Shown here one piece after another: positions 1 through 10,876 of a stretch of DNA of 64,000 bases (position 1 is the first letter of the stretch; every line of letters begins with the position of its first letter). The stretch covers positions 19,683,212 through 19,747,211 of the forward strand of contig NC_030679.2 in the NCBI RefSeq assembly GCF_000004195.4, written 5' to 3'. The notes beneath the pieces were generated by a model. It was not told the origin of the DNA. It saw only the letters and a list, made by a program, of their open reading frames with translations, and did not search any database. This DNA comes from Xenopus tropicalis. Taxonomy: Eukaryota; Chordata; Amphibia; Anura; Pipidae. A program made the translations under genes and the position numbers.

Positions 1-70
1 TATGCAGTAAAAAAAGTAAATTTTTTTAGTACACACAGAAAATAAGAAATATTCAGTAACGAGAGATTAT

Positions 71-1035
71 GGGGTTGATTCACTAAAGTGTGATAAATTT
101 TATCGCACGTTTTTTTGCGTTAAAATAGATGCGAAAATTAGCGCGCGATTCACTACAGTATTACCACGTGCATTAAGTCGCATATCGCATGCGTTATTTT
201 TCGTGCGACCGCATGCGTTAGTTTTAACGCATGCGTTAAATAGCGCGCTGAAAAGAATACTAACGCATGATTCACAAACACTTAGGCGCGCTAAATATCA
301 CATTAGTCTATGCGAAAAATAACACCTACTTGAGGCAGGCGATAATTATAGAAAAGTACAATAAATGAGCTTTTGGCAATAAAATATGGACTTTGCAGTG
401 TTATTTATTCAAGTCTGTGTTTCCCCTAGAGTGACAGTAATTTTACAGTAATTTTACGAAAGTACTGGCATGTATGGCTAACATGGCGTGCGTTTATTTG
501 CGCGACTATTTATATGCGGCTACAATTGATGAAATGTTTCGCCAGGCATGGATTTGCGGCCAATTTTTGGACGTGCGGCAAATTTTTCCGTGGCAATTTT
601 TTTCATGCGTTTTGCCATTGGCGGATTGTTTTGCGAAATGCATGCAAATCGCCGTGGAAAAATTTGCCGCACGTCCAAAAATTGCCCGCAAATCCATGCC
701 TGGCGAAACATTTCATCAATTGTAGCCGCATATAAATAGTCGCGGGCAACAATTTTTTAAGCAGCTACTAATTATATGCTACTAATTATATGCTACCATT
801 TATATGTGGTGACAATTCATATGCGGTGACTATCTATTTGCGGCGACTATACGCGGGCGTTAATTAGCGCATGTACCGTCAAATACTGAACGAAAATAGT
901 CTTCCCGAGTTAAATAATGCATGCAATATCGCGCGTAAATTAGCGCAAGTATTAGCTGAAAATTTAGACGCGATAAAATTTTTAACGCACGCTATAAATA
1001 GCGCACATTTTATCGCACTTTAGTGAATCAGCCCT
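71..1035 (+). mobile_element. Harbinger-like non-autonomous element, copy A1
   Basis: The ends are inverted repeats: GGGGTTGATTCACTAAAGTG on the left, and a right end that reads AGGGCTGATTCACTAAAGTG in reverse complement. A 3-bp direct repeat TAT (68-70 and 1036-1038) flanks the element. Both subterminal regions are packed with short GCG-core words such as TATCGCA and AACGCA. The left ends of this copy and of the gene-bearing element at 33982 share sequence (the 'ggcaggcgataa...tagaaaagtaca' stretch), so this looks like a MITE of that family. A 3-bp duplication is typical of PIF/Harbinger. No transposase is visible. Confidence 0.75.
497..744. repeat. Near-perfect inverted repeat (hairpin) inside A1
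   Basis: Arms of about 95 bases face each other around a loop of about 50 bases. The left arm begins 'gcgcgactatttatatgcgg' and the right arm ends with its complement near 744. The arms contain the 'tttcgccaggcatggatttg' word that also occurs in the hAT-type MITE at 48882-49170, so a second MITE may have contributed this core. Short open frames here on both strands are by-products of the palindrome. Confidence 0.8.
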
Positions 1036-1587
1036 TATATTTTAAATGAGAGATGCAGGAAGAAGCCTAAGAAGACCTGTACATTTGTCTGAGGATTAGG
1101 TAAAGGTATTCCACCAATGCTAATAGCACTGAATCGTACTGAATGGCTGACCGATTTTACTTTTTGTTATCCCAGTATAGGTTAGCAAGTGATTACCCCT
1201 AAGCCCTTCTAAGTCAACCTTCCATAGGTCAGTGCCCTGGCCCATACATTTCCCTTTGACTGCAGAAGTCCTCTCAACGGGCATACTTCGTAGGCATAAA
1301 TTTAGCTGGCAGGCTTTGAAGTGAAGAATATGGACAGTTGTTTTTGTTTGTAACTAGCTGCTTATCACCTTAATGCCCATCTATGTCTCCAAGAGTTGCT
1401 GCTCAGCCAGCCCTTTTCCCCCAATGTCCTGCCAAGCAGAGCTGCTAGGACCACCCCAGCTGCCAGACTCTGCTGATAAGGATGATGGATAGAAGGTAGA
1501 CTGGCTCCATCGATGGCCCTATACCTTTCTGAAGGCCTAGTGCAGTCTGGTTGATCTAAAGCCTCAATGGAATGCTACGCTGTTTAA
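1036..1587. other. Unassigned sequence
   Basis: No open frame with protein-like character, terminal repeat or tandem structure was recognised here. Confidence 0.5.
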
Positions 1588-1917
1588 GGGCTCTGGCACA
1601 CGAGGAGATTTGTCGCCGGCGATTTTAAAAAGAGCGATTTGGCGACAAGACGCCAATGCTAAATCAATGGAAATCGCCAGCGTCAAAACATACGAGGCTA
1701 CTTCAAATCGCCTGCTGTTTCAAATCTCACACAGACTCTTTTCTGAGCGACTTGAGTAAACATGAGGGGGGGTTAACTGTTGAGTGTACCATGGGTAGCA
1801 GATCGCCTGGAGCTCAACTCGCATGAAATCTCTTTGTGTGTATAGTCGTGGCGACTTGTCGCCAAAGCGCCAGGGGGAAAAAACGCAGGCGACAAATCTC
1901 CTTGTGTGCCAGAGCCC
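1588..1917. mobile_element. Palindromic MITE, family B (GGGCTCTGGCACACG ends), TAA target
   Basis: The ends are GGGCTCTGGCACACGAGGAG and the complementary ...TGTGTGCCAGAGCCC. TAA flanks both sides (1585-1587 and 1918-1920). The body repeats 'gtcgcc' words. Other copies with the same TAA flank lie at 28121-28256 and 45380-45707. The 3-bp TAA duplication fits PIF/Harbinger. The element is non-coding. Confidence 0.8.
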
Positions 1918-2229
1918 TAAGACATGGAAAAAGAATAAAAGAAAGCAAAGTTATCTAGGAAAGGAGCACAAAAGGAAGTACTTTCCCTTAAGTATTACAT
2001 TGCCCACATTTACTAACATATGATCCCTTGACTGCATGTGTTGTCAATATGTGATTAAAGCCATAGAAGATACATTCTTATTTTACCTTATAGGTGTGAA
2101 TTTGCATCAAACCTACAAGGAAGGGTTTCCGCAGCTGCAAACAGTCCAAAAAAGTGGGGAGCAGATGTAGCTCCATGTAGGGTGCAATACCATGACATCA
2201 TGTGATTGCTGTGCTGTGATTGGGTTACT

Positions 2230-2470
2230 GTATGTATGTATGTATGTATAACTTTATTTATAAAGTGCTACAAGGGTACGCAGCGCTGTACTATCTTACA
2301 GAATACAAAATTACACACAGGGAGGACAAGTGATATAATAAATAAATACAATAAATATATATATATATATATAAGTGCCATGTGGTATGAGACACAGTAG
2401 GAAGGAGGTCCCTGCCCCGTAGAGCTTACAATCTGAGTGGTTGGGTAACATACAGGCACAGAGCGGAAGG
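2230..2470 (-). mobile_element. L2-type LINE 3' end
   Basis: Read on the minus strand, this contains the 'attgtaagctc..ggggcagggacctcc' block and ends in 'agcgctgcgtaccc...aaataaagttata' followed by a (catacata)n tail. The same block recurs at 15649, 16535, 17515, 45047 and, on plus, at 16917. It is a 5'-truncated LINE (or LINE-tailed SINE) end with no coding part here. A (TA)n run sits inside at about 2356-2373. Similarity may continue to about 2575. Confidence 0.65.
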
Positions 2471-2575
2471 TAAGAGTGCTTCAGGAATGGGCATTTGCCC
2501 TTAAGCACAGGACTGGGCAAGATAATGTCTTAGTGCTCCAGAAGGTAACAGCTGTGGGAACTGCCACCTTCCTTG

Positions 2576-3439
2576 CCAAATCATAGGATGGATCTGATTT
2601 GTCAGAGGAATCACTGCTGCCACCCATTCAAGGTTCAGAATTGGTTGGGGGTTCAAAACACAAAGGTGCCCCTTTCTGTCATTCACAGGATTTACTAATA
2701 ATTTCATGAATTATCTTTATTTACTATAGTATAAGACATACCTACACATTTGTATGAAGGGAAACCACTGAAGCCATCAGTCATATATTGGTGGGGGTTG
2801 GCCAAGGCAGGACCTAGTGGTGGGCACATGCCTACAGTGAAGTAACCAGGGGGGCACAGTCCCACTCCTATAAACACATGGCAAGCCACAGATCAAAAGG
2901 GAAGCAATATATAACTATGGCTCTGCCACACTGGGACTGGTACATTCTACGCCGTGTGGCACATACAGTAAATAGTTATACATTGCCACTGAAAGAACTT
3001 GTATCAATATCAGATGCTGGATTTCATATACCAGTACAGTGAATGCTACCTTCCTTCTGGTTGATATGTTTTACTAGAACCTGTACAATGTTATTATGGT
3101 TTGTCTCCTTAAAGTATTTTCAAAAGCCCCCATCTTCACTCTGCATATAAATTAGAGGCAGCCTGCCATTACAGAAGCCAGGAGATTTAACTCTCACACA
3201 ATGGAATATTCTGCGCACATAATGTAAGCTCTCATATTTTGCTGTCTATTTAAGGGTAAAGAAATGAAAGATAAACTGTTCTTATAAACAGAATATATTG
3301 ATGTAGTGGTTACGCATTATTTTATTCTTAGGGCTATTATTCATGCCATGTTTGGCATTTCCCATTCACCTAGTTTTATTATAATTATGCAATATTTATA
3401 TAGCACCAATATATTTACACAGTGTTGTACATTGGTCCC
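2576..3439. other. Unassigned sequence
   Basis: No gene or element ends were recognised. The short open frames on the minus strand have no protein-like features. Confidence 0.45.
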
Positions 3440-3573
3440 AGGTCTGTACTGACAATCTATGGATTCTGGCAAACGCTGTAAGATGCCATGGACAGTTACT
3501 ATTTACTGTGCCTATAGGGGACTGTTTGGGTACTTAAAATGCCAGGGTCTGTTATGAATCTCAATCCAGACCT
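3440..3573. mobile_element. Small MITE (AGGTCTG ends), degraded
   Basis: It begins AGGTCTGTACTGAC and ends with CCAGACCT. The body shares 'gtaagatgccat.gacagt.actat' with copies at 50200-50328 and, inverted, at 47265-47414. The three-copy pattern with different flanks supports a mobile element. The target duplication is not clear at this copy. Confidence 0.55.
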
Positions 3574-4067
3574 GATCAGTCCTTTCTCCAGTGGAACATA
3601 TAGCCGACAATCCCCTACCACATTCACAAAAGGCAGAATCGGTTTTATCAGGAGCCAGTTCATCTGTGTTGGCTGGCAATAGGGATTAAAGGGGTAATTT
3701 ACTACTGTCCAGAGGGAGAAGTGCAAAGTGCTAAGGGGTAAAAAAAAAGCATACCTTTAGCATGATGCCACACGGAGCTGATTCTCAGTCTGCTGAAAAA
3801 CGAAAGCAGAAAATAAGCCCCTATGCTGGCATTAGCCTTTTTTTTTTTTTGTCTGCATCCAAAACCATTACATAGTAACATAGTAAGTTAGGTTGAAAAA
3901 AGACGTACGTCCATCACATTCAACCATAATGCCTATATATAACCTGCCTAACTACTAGTTAAACCAGAGGAAGGCAAAACCCCCATCTGAAGCCCCTCTA
4001 ATTTGCAGCAGAGGGGAAACATTCCTTCCTGACTCCAAGATGGCAATCGGACCAGTCCCTGGATCAA

Positions 4068-4314
4068 CTTGTACTGAGAGCTATCTCCCATAACCCTGTA
4101 TTCCCTCACTTGTACTGAGAGCTATCTCCCATAACCCTGTATTCCCTCACTTGTACTGAGAGCTATCTCCCCTACCCCTGTATTCCCTCACTTGTACTGA
4201 GAGCTATCTCCCCTACCCCTGTATTCCCTCACTTGTACTGAGAGCTATCTCCCATAACCCCTGTATTCCCTCACTTGTACTGAGAGCTATCTCCCATAAC
4301 CCTGTATTCCCTCA
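4068..4314. repeat. 41-bp tandem repeat covering the CR1 ORF2 stop codon
   Basis: Six units start near 4068, 4109, 4150, 4191, 4232 and 4274. The consensus contains 'cttgtactgagagctatctc' followed by 'ccataaccctgtattccctca'. The last unit overlaps the end of the CR1 open frame, so each unit repeats the final codons and the stop. The CR1 copy at 7219-7452 has only one unit, so the array expanded in this copy or its subfamily. Confidence 0.9.
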
Positions 4315-4942
4315 ATTGCTAAGAATCCATCCAGCCCCTTCTTAAAGCTATATAATGTATCAGCCAGTACAACTGATTCGGGGAGGGAATCCCACAACTT
4401 CACAGCTCTCACAGTAAAAAATCCTTTCCGACTATTTAAACGGAACCTCCCTTCTTCTAAACGGAGTGGGTGCCCTCGTGTCCGTTGGAAGGACCTACTG
4501 TTAAATAAAACATTAGAAAGGTTATTATATGATCCCCTTATATATTTATACATAGTTATCATGTCACCTCTTAAGCGCCTCTTCTCCAGTGTAAACAGAC
4601 CCAAGTTGGCCAGTCTTTCTTCATAACTGAGACTTTCCATACCCTTTACCAGCTTAGTTGCCCTTCTCTGGACCCTCTCTAACTCAATAATGTCCCGTTT
4701 GAGCACTGGAGACCAGAACTGAACAGCATATTCTAGCTGGGGCCTTACCAGCGCTCTGTAAAGGGGAAGAATAACCCCCTCCTCCCATGAATCTATACCC
4801 CTTTTAATACAGCTCAAAACCTTGTTTGCCCTTGCAGCTGTTGCCTGGCATTGCTTGCTACAGCCAAGTTTATTATCTACAAGGACTCCAAGGTCCTTCT
4901 CCATTATCGATTTGCCTAGTGCAGTCCCATTAAGGGTAATAC
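4287..4942 (-). pseudogene. CR1 ORF2 C-terminal fragment (after the RT catalytic core)
   Basis: About 205 residues are open from the methionine at 4904, and the same frame continues upstream to about 4942. The segment lies downstream of the catalytic RT motifs. It contains the CR1 signatures MEKDLGVLVDNKLG, ERVQRRATKLVKG and LEKRRLRGDMITMYKYIRG and ends in GIQGYGR-stop. Endonuclease and catalytic RT motifs are missing through 5' truncation, so it cannot retrotranspose. It aligns by eye with the second half of the copy at 26307-27359. There are no internal stops, which suggests a fairly young insertion. Confidence 0.88.
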
Positions 4943-5103
4943 AGCGCCAATATTATAATTTTTCAGCGCCAATATTATAATGGTTCCAGGTGCAGGCAAG
5001 GAAGGAGTGTAGGGGCTGATTCTCGACCCTTCGTTTTTCCACATGCCAAGATCAGCCCCGTGTGGCCTCAGCCTTACTGGTTATTCAGCAAACACTTCTA
5101 ACC

Positions 5104-5295
5104 TAGGGTTACCAGATCTTCCCTCCCTGATCGCAAGTAGAGCGGCTGCGGAGGGAAGACTCAGGCAGGCAGGGAACACCAGCTAGGGCGGCCAGAAGAC
5201 GTCAGCAGGGAGTGGGCTGGTGGGGTAACGGGTATGAAGATTTTATCATGGGGGGCCCAGTGCACATAAGTTTCGCCAATGATCGAGTAACCCTA
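5104..5295. mobile_element. Possible MITE with TAGGGTTAC ends
   Basis: The left end TAGGGTTACC and the right end AGTAACCCTA are inverted copies of each other over about 9 bases, 192 bp apart. The body is GC-rich and non-coding. No convincing target duplication was seen, so this could be chance. Confidence 0.35.
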
Positions 5296-5470
5296 TTATA
5301 ACCCCCGCCTCCATCTGGCTTCAGTATGTACCTTGCACAGGATAAAGAAGGTCCTCTGCTGCTCCCTAACTTGCATGTCTTCGTTCTTATTTTCCCACAA
5401 CTAAACCCAATTACTTTAAGTAATGTGTTTTAGTTTTACTTGCGGTGATCCAAAGGTAAGTGAAGGCATT

Positions 5471-5543
5471 TTCGGGAGATTTGTCGCTCTCGGTAGCACA
5501 GATTTACTGCAGGCAACAAATCTCCCCATGTGACAGCACCCTA
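5471..5543. mobile_element. Family B MITE fragment
   Basis: It reads 'gggagatttgtcgctctcgg' and, inverted after a short loop, 'gcaacaaatctcccc' followed by 'tgacagcaccctaa'. This matches the ends of the family at 1588, 28121 and 45380, but it is short and degraded. Confidence 0.5.
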
Positions 5544-6711
5544 AAAGATGGCCCAGTCCTGAACCAACATATTCTTTTATATAAAATCTAAAAAAATCCA
5601 CCATTAATATAAATGGAATGTATATATCGAATTCTTCACGCGGGATAACGAGCCCTAAAGAGAAGCAATCATTTTAGCCTTTGATAGGGGTGTAATTATT
5701 TGAGACCATTATATGAATAAAAAAGTGATCAAAGAGGATAGTAATATAATAAGCATGTGTATGAAACGTACATCATTTTTACAGCCATTTTTTTCCCTTT
5801 ATAACCCCCCGGGGATTAACAAAACAAAATCAAATACATTCGCATTACATATATCCTAGTTCACATACAGATGTTCGCCATTCATTAGGAAACTGTTTCT
5901 GCCTCTTTGTGCTATTTATAGTATTACTGCTGATTTATAAAGCATGTGACACTAATTCGTTCTGTTTTATATTTTATTTGGCAATATTGCGCCAGTGCTC
6001 TAGGTATGTGTGTGCCTTTAACAGATCTGATTGATAGTGGGTCCTTAAAGGGGCCAGTCTACACCTGTGTTCAACATGAACAGAAACGGCTGAAACTGAT
6101 GGGTCAAGCCTATTATTTTCTAGGTAAATAATATGTATTTTGGTTATTTTTTCTATTTAAAAGTCCAAATAGAAAAAAAAGTTTTCAATATTTTGGGTGA
6201 ATGTGATTATATAGTAAGAATCCAGTTACAAAACACTTTCTGACCACTGGGAGTTCTGGGAAAGAGGGAGAAGCTATTATCTCTCCATGCACCAATTGTA
6301 CATTCCAGGGGAGAAAGCAGAAGGAGAAGATAGATACCCAATACAACTGTACATTCTATATTTTATTTGACAAGAAGTTCAGTACATACAGTAGAATTTA
6401 GTACAAGTTCTATTTACAGGAACCACAAGTATCTCTCTTACTCCTAGGATTCTTCTGGGGGTAATGTAATAAAAGGCACCAAGTCCTGCCCCTGTCTACT
6501 AATCAGTATCAACCAATCAGGTGTTTGCTTTTAATTATCACCAAGAAATGCCACCCGCTTATTGGTTGCCAATAGTTATTAGAAATGAGCATTTTTTTGT
6601 TACGCCAGTAGTCTAAACAAGCCCTAGGTTCCTGTATTTTTCCCTTTCTGTTTGCCTCCATACTCATCTTTCCTTGTCCTTTCTATTACCAAGTCCATAT
6701 CTCAAAGCTAC
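5544..6711. other. Unassigned sequence with a degraded CCAATCAG repeat
   Basis: No gene was seen. Around 6465-6590 lies a degraded copy of the palindromic repeat found better preserved at 9953-10101 ('aaccaatcagg' and 'ttattggttgcc' words). The rest is AT-rich and has no recognisable structure. Confidence 0.4.
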
Positions 6712-6996
6712 CGATGAGCCAATCTGTCCCGTTTTGCTTTGCCGAAAAATGTGAAACTGCTGAAAAAAAAATTCTTATGTGTGCGACTTTTTACTCACTC
6801 CAAATGGATTACAGTCAATGACTGTTCTTTCTCATTTCTACTGTTTGACAATTTTTTTTTATTGGACATTTTCACGGGGTATTTTTTTGCAAATTTTTTT
6901 ACAAATTTTTGCAGCTGTTTCGCAAAAAAACAAATTACCAAATGTGGAGTTTCGCCATGAATCCATGCCTGGTAAAAAATTTACTCATAACTACTC
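6712..6996. mobile_element. Degraded hAT-type MITE (GATGAGCGAA family)
   Basis: The left end 'cgatgagccaatctgtcccg' and the right end 'gaatccatgcctggtaaaaa..ttactcat' resemble the ends of the better copy at 48882-49170. Two overlapping short open frames here reflect low stop density in T-rich sequence, not a gene. Confidence 0.5.
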
Positions 6997-7218
6997 ATAG
7001 CTCTTGTACAGCCTTCTTCTTGCCTATGCTTTAAATTTCTCATCCTTTGCCTTATTCACCCTTCTCTTTGACCATTCGCTTATCGGTCGGAACATATCTT
7101 TATATTTCCCCTGTATATTTGTAGGTCACGCATCTAGCTCCCATTACCTTTACCATTGCAACTAAAGGTTGACCCATCCCAATTCCTACCTTTCTTTATT
7201 TCTCTCTCAGATACTATA

Positions 7219-7452
7219 CCATAGTATCATAGTAAGTTAGCTTAAAAAAAAGAGACACGTGCATCAAGTTCAACCATCTGTGTCTATATATAACCTGCCT
7301 AACTGCTAGGTGATCCAGAGGAAGGCAAAAAACCCCATCTGAAGCCTCTCTAATTTGCCACAGAGGGGGGAAGAATTCCTTCCTGAATCCAAGATGGCAA
7401 TCGGACTAGTCCCTGGATCAACTTGTACTATGAGCTATCTCCCATAACCCTG
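7219..7452 (-). mobile_element. CR1 3' end fragment
   Basis: It begins on plus with 'catagtatcatagtaagtta', which is the octamer tail in reverse, and continues through 'gttcaaccat', 'aacctgcctaac' and 'gatggcaatcgg' to 'gagctatctcccataaccct'. This is collinear with 3868-4130. It holds only 3' untranslated sequence and a single 41-bp unit. Confidence 0.8.
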
Positions 7453-8597
7453 CCCGTCTTCTTCTGTATTTCCATTTTGGCCCAGAGGCTTCCCCTGCCC
7501 GCAAGTTAATTTTTCTGTACATTTTGATCAGTATTTAACATAAATCTTTTAGATTGAAAGTCTTCAGAATCTGAAGTGTATGTATGAGTAATCTATGAAG
7601 CACTTCTGTATGATTATAGAGAATTTACACCTATCTTTAAAATGAAATGAGCTACCATGTTACCCTTAACGATTCCATACAGTCAGAGAGGATTTCAGTG
7701 ATTACTGTTTAAATGTGGAAGGAAAAGGAAAACAAAAATTAATAATATATAATGATCACATCCACCTCTGCTCTCATCCAATAGGAAATGGGCAGTGTGA
7801 CACAGCAAATAGTTTTGATACAGCTAGGATGTTGGCTTCATGAAACTCTCTGTATATACAATGAAGGGAATATTTCTAGGGTTTGGTATCAGCAGAGTAG
7901 TTGTGAGGTGCGTACAGACAAGGTGTTGTGATCTCTCATTCCAGGAAAGCTCCTGACAGGTGGAGGTGTGGGGCAACCACTGTGATGACATGTTTAAGTC
8001 CACAGACCTTCTGATAGAAGCAGAGAGGGTGACAGGTGATGTGTTAAGAGCTCAGGCTCCTCATACTGGCCTCCTATCTCGGAATCAGAATGCAGTAAGG
8101 GCTTTTTCTGTACAACATGCAATCAGCGCTTGCATTCTCTGCTTAGCAGTAAAAAGAATATTGTACATTTGATACCACAACAGTAGGAGCTACATATACT
8201 TCTGCTGTCAGTGAAGGTTAAACAAAGTGCAAGCACCTAATTATTTCTCTCTAGATGAAATCATTCCTTTTTCTTTTAAAAATGTTGCTTTAAAAGTGAT
8301 GTCATTAGGGCATTTAAGAAACATTACGGAAATAAGATTACTCAACATTATGTACAAAAAAAGTTATTCTCAAATAAATATACTATAAGCTCCAAACGTT
8401 TAACGTTGTGTTTATATGGTGGTTTGTTTTGGGCTCTATAAGTTCCTGGCACTAAGGCTGCCAGATAATTGTTTATTTTTAATTAAATGCAATCAATTCA
8501 AGCCTTTTTAGATGGATTTTGTAGTCCGCAGTAAAGTTGGGCATAAACACAAAATCTGTTAAGCTTAGTGCCACTGGGCGAGGCAGGCCGAGAATCG
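7453..8597. other. Unassigned sequence
   Basis: No repeats with clear ends were seen. A 70-codon open frame at 7960 lacks features of a gene. Confidence 0.45.
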
Positions 8598-8600
8598 CCA

Positions 8601-8850
8601 CTAAAGGCATCATATGCCAGCCAATATGCCACCTTTGTCTGAAGAAGCCACTGAAGGCACCATATGCCAGCCAATATGCCTGCTTGGTCTAAAGAAGCAA
8701 CTGAAGGCACCACATGCCAGCCAATATGCCAGCTTGGTCTGAAGAAGCCACTGAAGGCACCATATGCCAGCCAATATGTCAGCTAGGTCTAAAGAAGCCA
8801 CTGAAGGCACCATATGCCAGCCAATATGCCAGCTTGGTCTGAAGAAGCCT
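8601..8850. repeat. 50-bp tandem repeat, five units
   Basis: Units start at 8601, 8651, 8701, 8751 and 8801, exactly 50 bp apart. The core words are 'ctgaaggcaccatatgccag' and 'ccaatatgccagcttggtct'. The first and last units are the most diverged. Open frames on both strands follow the repeat and have no coding support. Confidence 0.95.
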
Positions 8851-9156
8851 TTATCTGCCCTTGTATGGTGGCCTTACAACCACAGTCTCTCTAATATGAA
8901 TCCTGGTTTCAAGAATCACATTATCTCTCTCTGTAGGGTAGATATAATTCTGTTTAGGTGTTCAGATTATTGCTTCCAGTAATCGCATAAACAACACACA
9001 GAGAGCCAGATGCACACAGAAAGGGTGGGATTCTCCTTGGAGGATCTGTTTGCAATAGGTTGGAAATTGGCCTTAGGGAGCTAGAACTCCTCCATTCACA
9101 AAATGAGCGTTGAAGCATGTTGGAGGATAGATCCAGTAGTTCAGAGAAGAGCAGAT

Positions 9157-9510
9157 TAAAAGGCTTATTTATCAATTTTGTGAATTTGGGAGTTTTTCTC
9201 TGAATCTGAATAAACTCACATTTTAAAAAAAACTTGAATGTTTGCTTATTTATTATGATCATTTGAATAAAAATAAACTTTAATACCTTAAATTTTCGAG
9301 TTTACAAACTCGAATAAAACTTGAAAAACTAGAAAATCTCAAATTGAAACTATGGCTTGACTTGGCCTAGGACAGCTCCCATTGATTTCTACATGAACTC
9401 ACAAGCTTTTAGCTGCTGAATTTTAACATTCGAGTTTTTGGGTATTTTGCACTTAATAAATAATTTTAAATCATGAAAAAAATTCAAATTCTAACATTGA
9501 TAACTCACTC
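9157..9510. mobile_element. Degraded palindromic MITE (TTTATCAA / TCGAG words)
   Basis: It begins 'aggcttatttatcaattttg' and contains opposing 'ttttcgagtttacaaactcg' and 'ttcgagtttttgggta' words. Related sequence lies at 17235-17490 and 17631-17935. Boundaries are approximate. Confidence 0.45.
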
Positions 9511-9952
9511 AGTGATTCATTCCCTGGGGATGCTGGAAACTGTAGGCCAAGAACAGCCGGACAAGCCTGCAATAAAGTAATATCTGCTGATCTCTCTAAT
9601 GGTGTTTAAGGACATCAGGTGGATGGAGGAAGAATAAAAGTGAATTGAAAAAGCCTGTGTGTGCTTGATATAAAGAACAGATTCCAGCTCAGTTTTATTC
9701 CCACTTTAGGGATTAGGAAAGGTTTTAGTGTCAGCCTGTGTAAAGGTATATTTTGATCCATCAAAAGCTGCTCTTAGAAATAAACATATTTTTGCAAATC
9801 GCGCTTGTGCCAGAAATAGGCAGCAGAGATATTTGTCTCCATATTTTTGCTGTCTTTATGCTGTGAGCAGGTTTTGCTAATGAGAATTTCATTTACCTTC
9901 ATATCATCAGTTACTTTATTTTAACCAAATCCAAAAAAAATTGGGATGTTGT

Positions 9953-10101
9953 GTTATAAAAAGCATTAAGTTTGCCTAGGAGCAGTAACCCATAGCACCC
10001 AATCAGCAGGTAGACTTTACTGGTCAACTGTTTAAAAAGCAAACATCATATTGGTTGCAATTGGTTACTGCTCCTGGGCAAACTTAGTGCCTTTTATTAC
10101 A
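9953..10101. mobile_element. Short palindromic MITE (CCAATCAG type)
   Basis: The left half 'gcattaagtttgcctaggag' is mirrored by the right half 'ctcctgggcaaacttagtgc'. In between are 'agcacccaatcagcagg' and 'atattggttgcaattgg'. The whole 149 bp can fold on itself. Degraded relatives lie near 6465, 37480 and 37785. Confidence 0.65.
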
Positions 10102-10349
10102 CATGGGGGTTGATGTTCTGTCCAGGCAAAACCTACCTACGTTGATCATTTGTGTAGCACACAAAGGGAATGACCCAAAATGCCACATACTTGTGTTCAG
10201 GAGGGGCCCCATATAAATAATTCCAAAGTTTCTGATGGCAACCCTGCAGGGAAAGCCAAAAAACACATATGCCAAAACCCAGCCATACCTGCTCCAAAAG
10301 CAATGGAAAAAATATAAAAACATTCACACATACTACAGTCAGTTCAGTC

Positions 10350-10482
10350 AAAAGCCAGTTAATCTGCTTGCATGTTCTTGGAGTGTGGGAAGAAACCATA
10401 GAATGGGGAGAACATACAAACTCCTTGCAGATAGTGCCCTGGCTGGGATTGAACTCAGGACCATTGCACATTAGAAATCAGG
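10350..10482 (-). mobile_element. tRNA-derived SINE fragment
   Basis: In reverse complement this reads 'gagttcaatcccagccaggg' (the B-box region), 'gcactatctgcaaggagttt', and then 'gtatgttctcccc'. The same series appears on plus at 47197-47250. The A-box end is degraded and the tail is lost. Minus-strand open frames across it are coincidental. Confidence 0.7.
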
Positions 10483-10876
10483 CACTGGAATTAAATCTGG
10501 AGTTTAGCTTCAAAGACTTCCTGTAAATAAAGGTGCTTGGTTATAAAGGGATTACATACTGGAAGTCTACATGCCTATATATGCATATATGGGGGTATAA
10601 ATTGACTGATGTAAACAAAATGCATATTGTTAGGGGAAAAATAGTTTAAAATCTCCTTAATCACTACTCCCTTACAGAGCTGTTATTAAAAGCTCAGCCA
10701 AGATATCAGCAAACTTAAAAAGTACAGTTCCTTGATAAAGCTGCTGCAGTGTTTGGCAGAACTGAGGAGGGGGCATCTCATATATCAGCAACCTGCTTTA
10801 GGGGTGGGTACTTACTCTGTGTGCCCGATATTGCTTCTGTGACTCCAAGAGAAGCTCTTTGCCGCTTGTGCACCAT
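10483..10876. other. Unassigned sequence
   Basis: No gene or repeat boundary was recognised. Confidence 0.45.

Larger units (their letters stand above)
3868..4942 (-). mobile_element. CR1-type LINE, 5'-truncated
   Basis: On the minus strand the element runs from about 4942 (inside the reverse transcriptase C-terminal region) through the ORF2 stop to a 3' tail made of the 8-bp unit ttactatg, read on plus as 'ttacatagtaacatagtaag' at 3868-3887. A tandem octamer tail instead of poly(A) and heavy 5' truncation are hallmarks of the CR1 clade. The 3' region just before the tail matches the ends at 7219-7452 and 34709-34778. Confidence 0.85.

Noticed and set aside
10133..10526. Open frames of 79-112 codons on both strands
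   Set aside because: They cover a reversed SINE fragment and adjacent repeat sequence.
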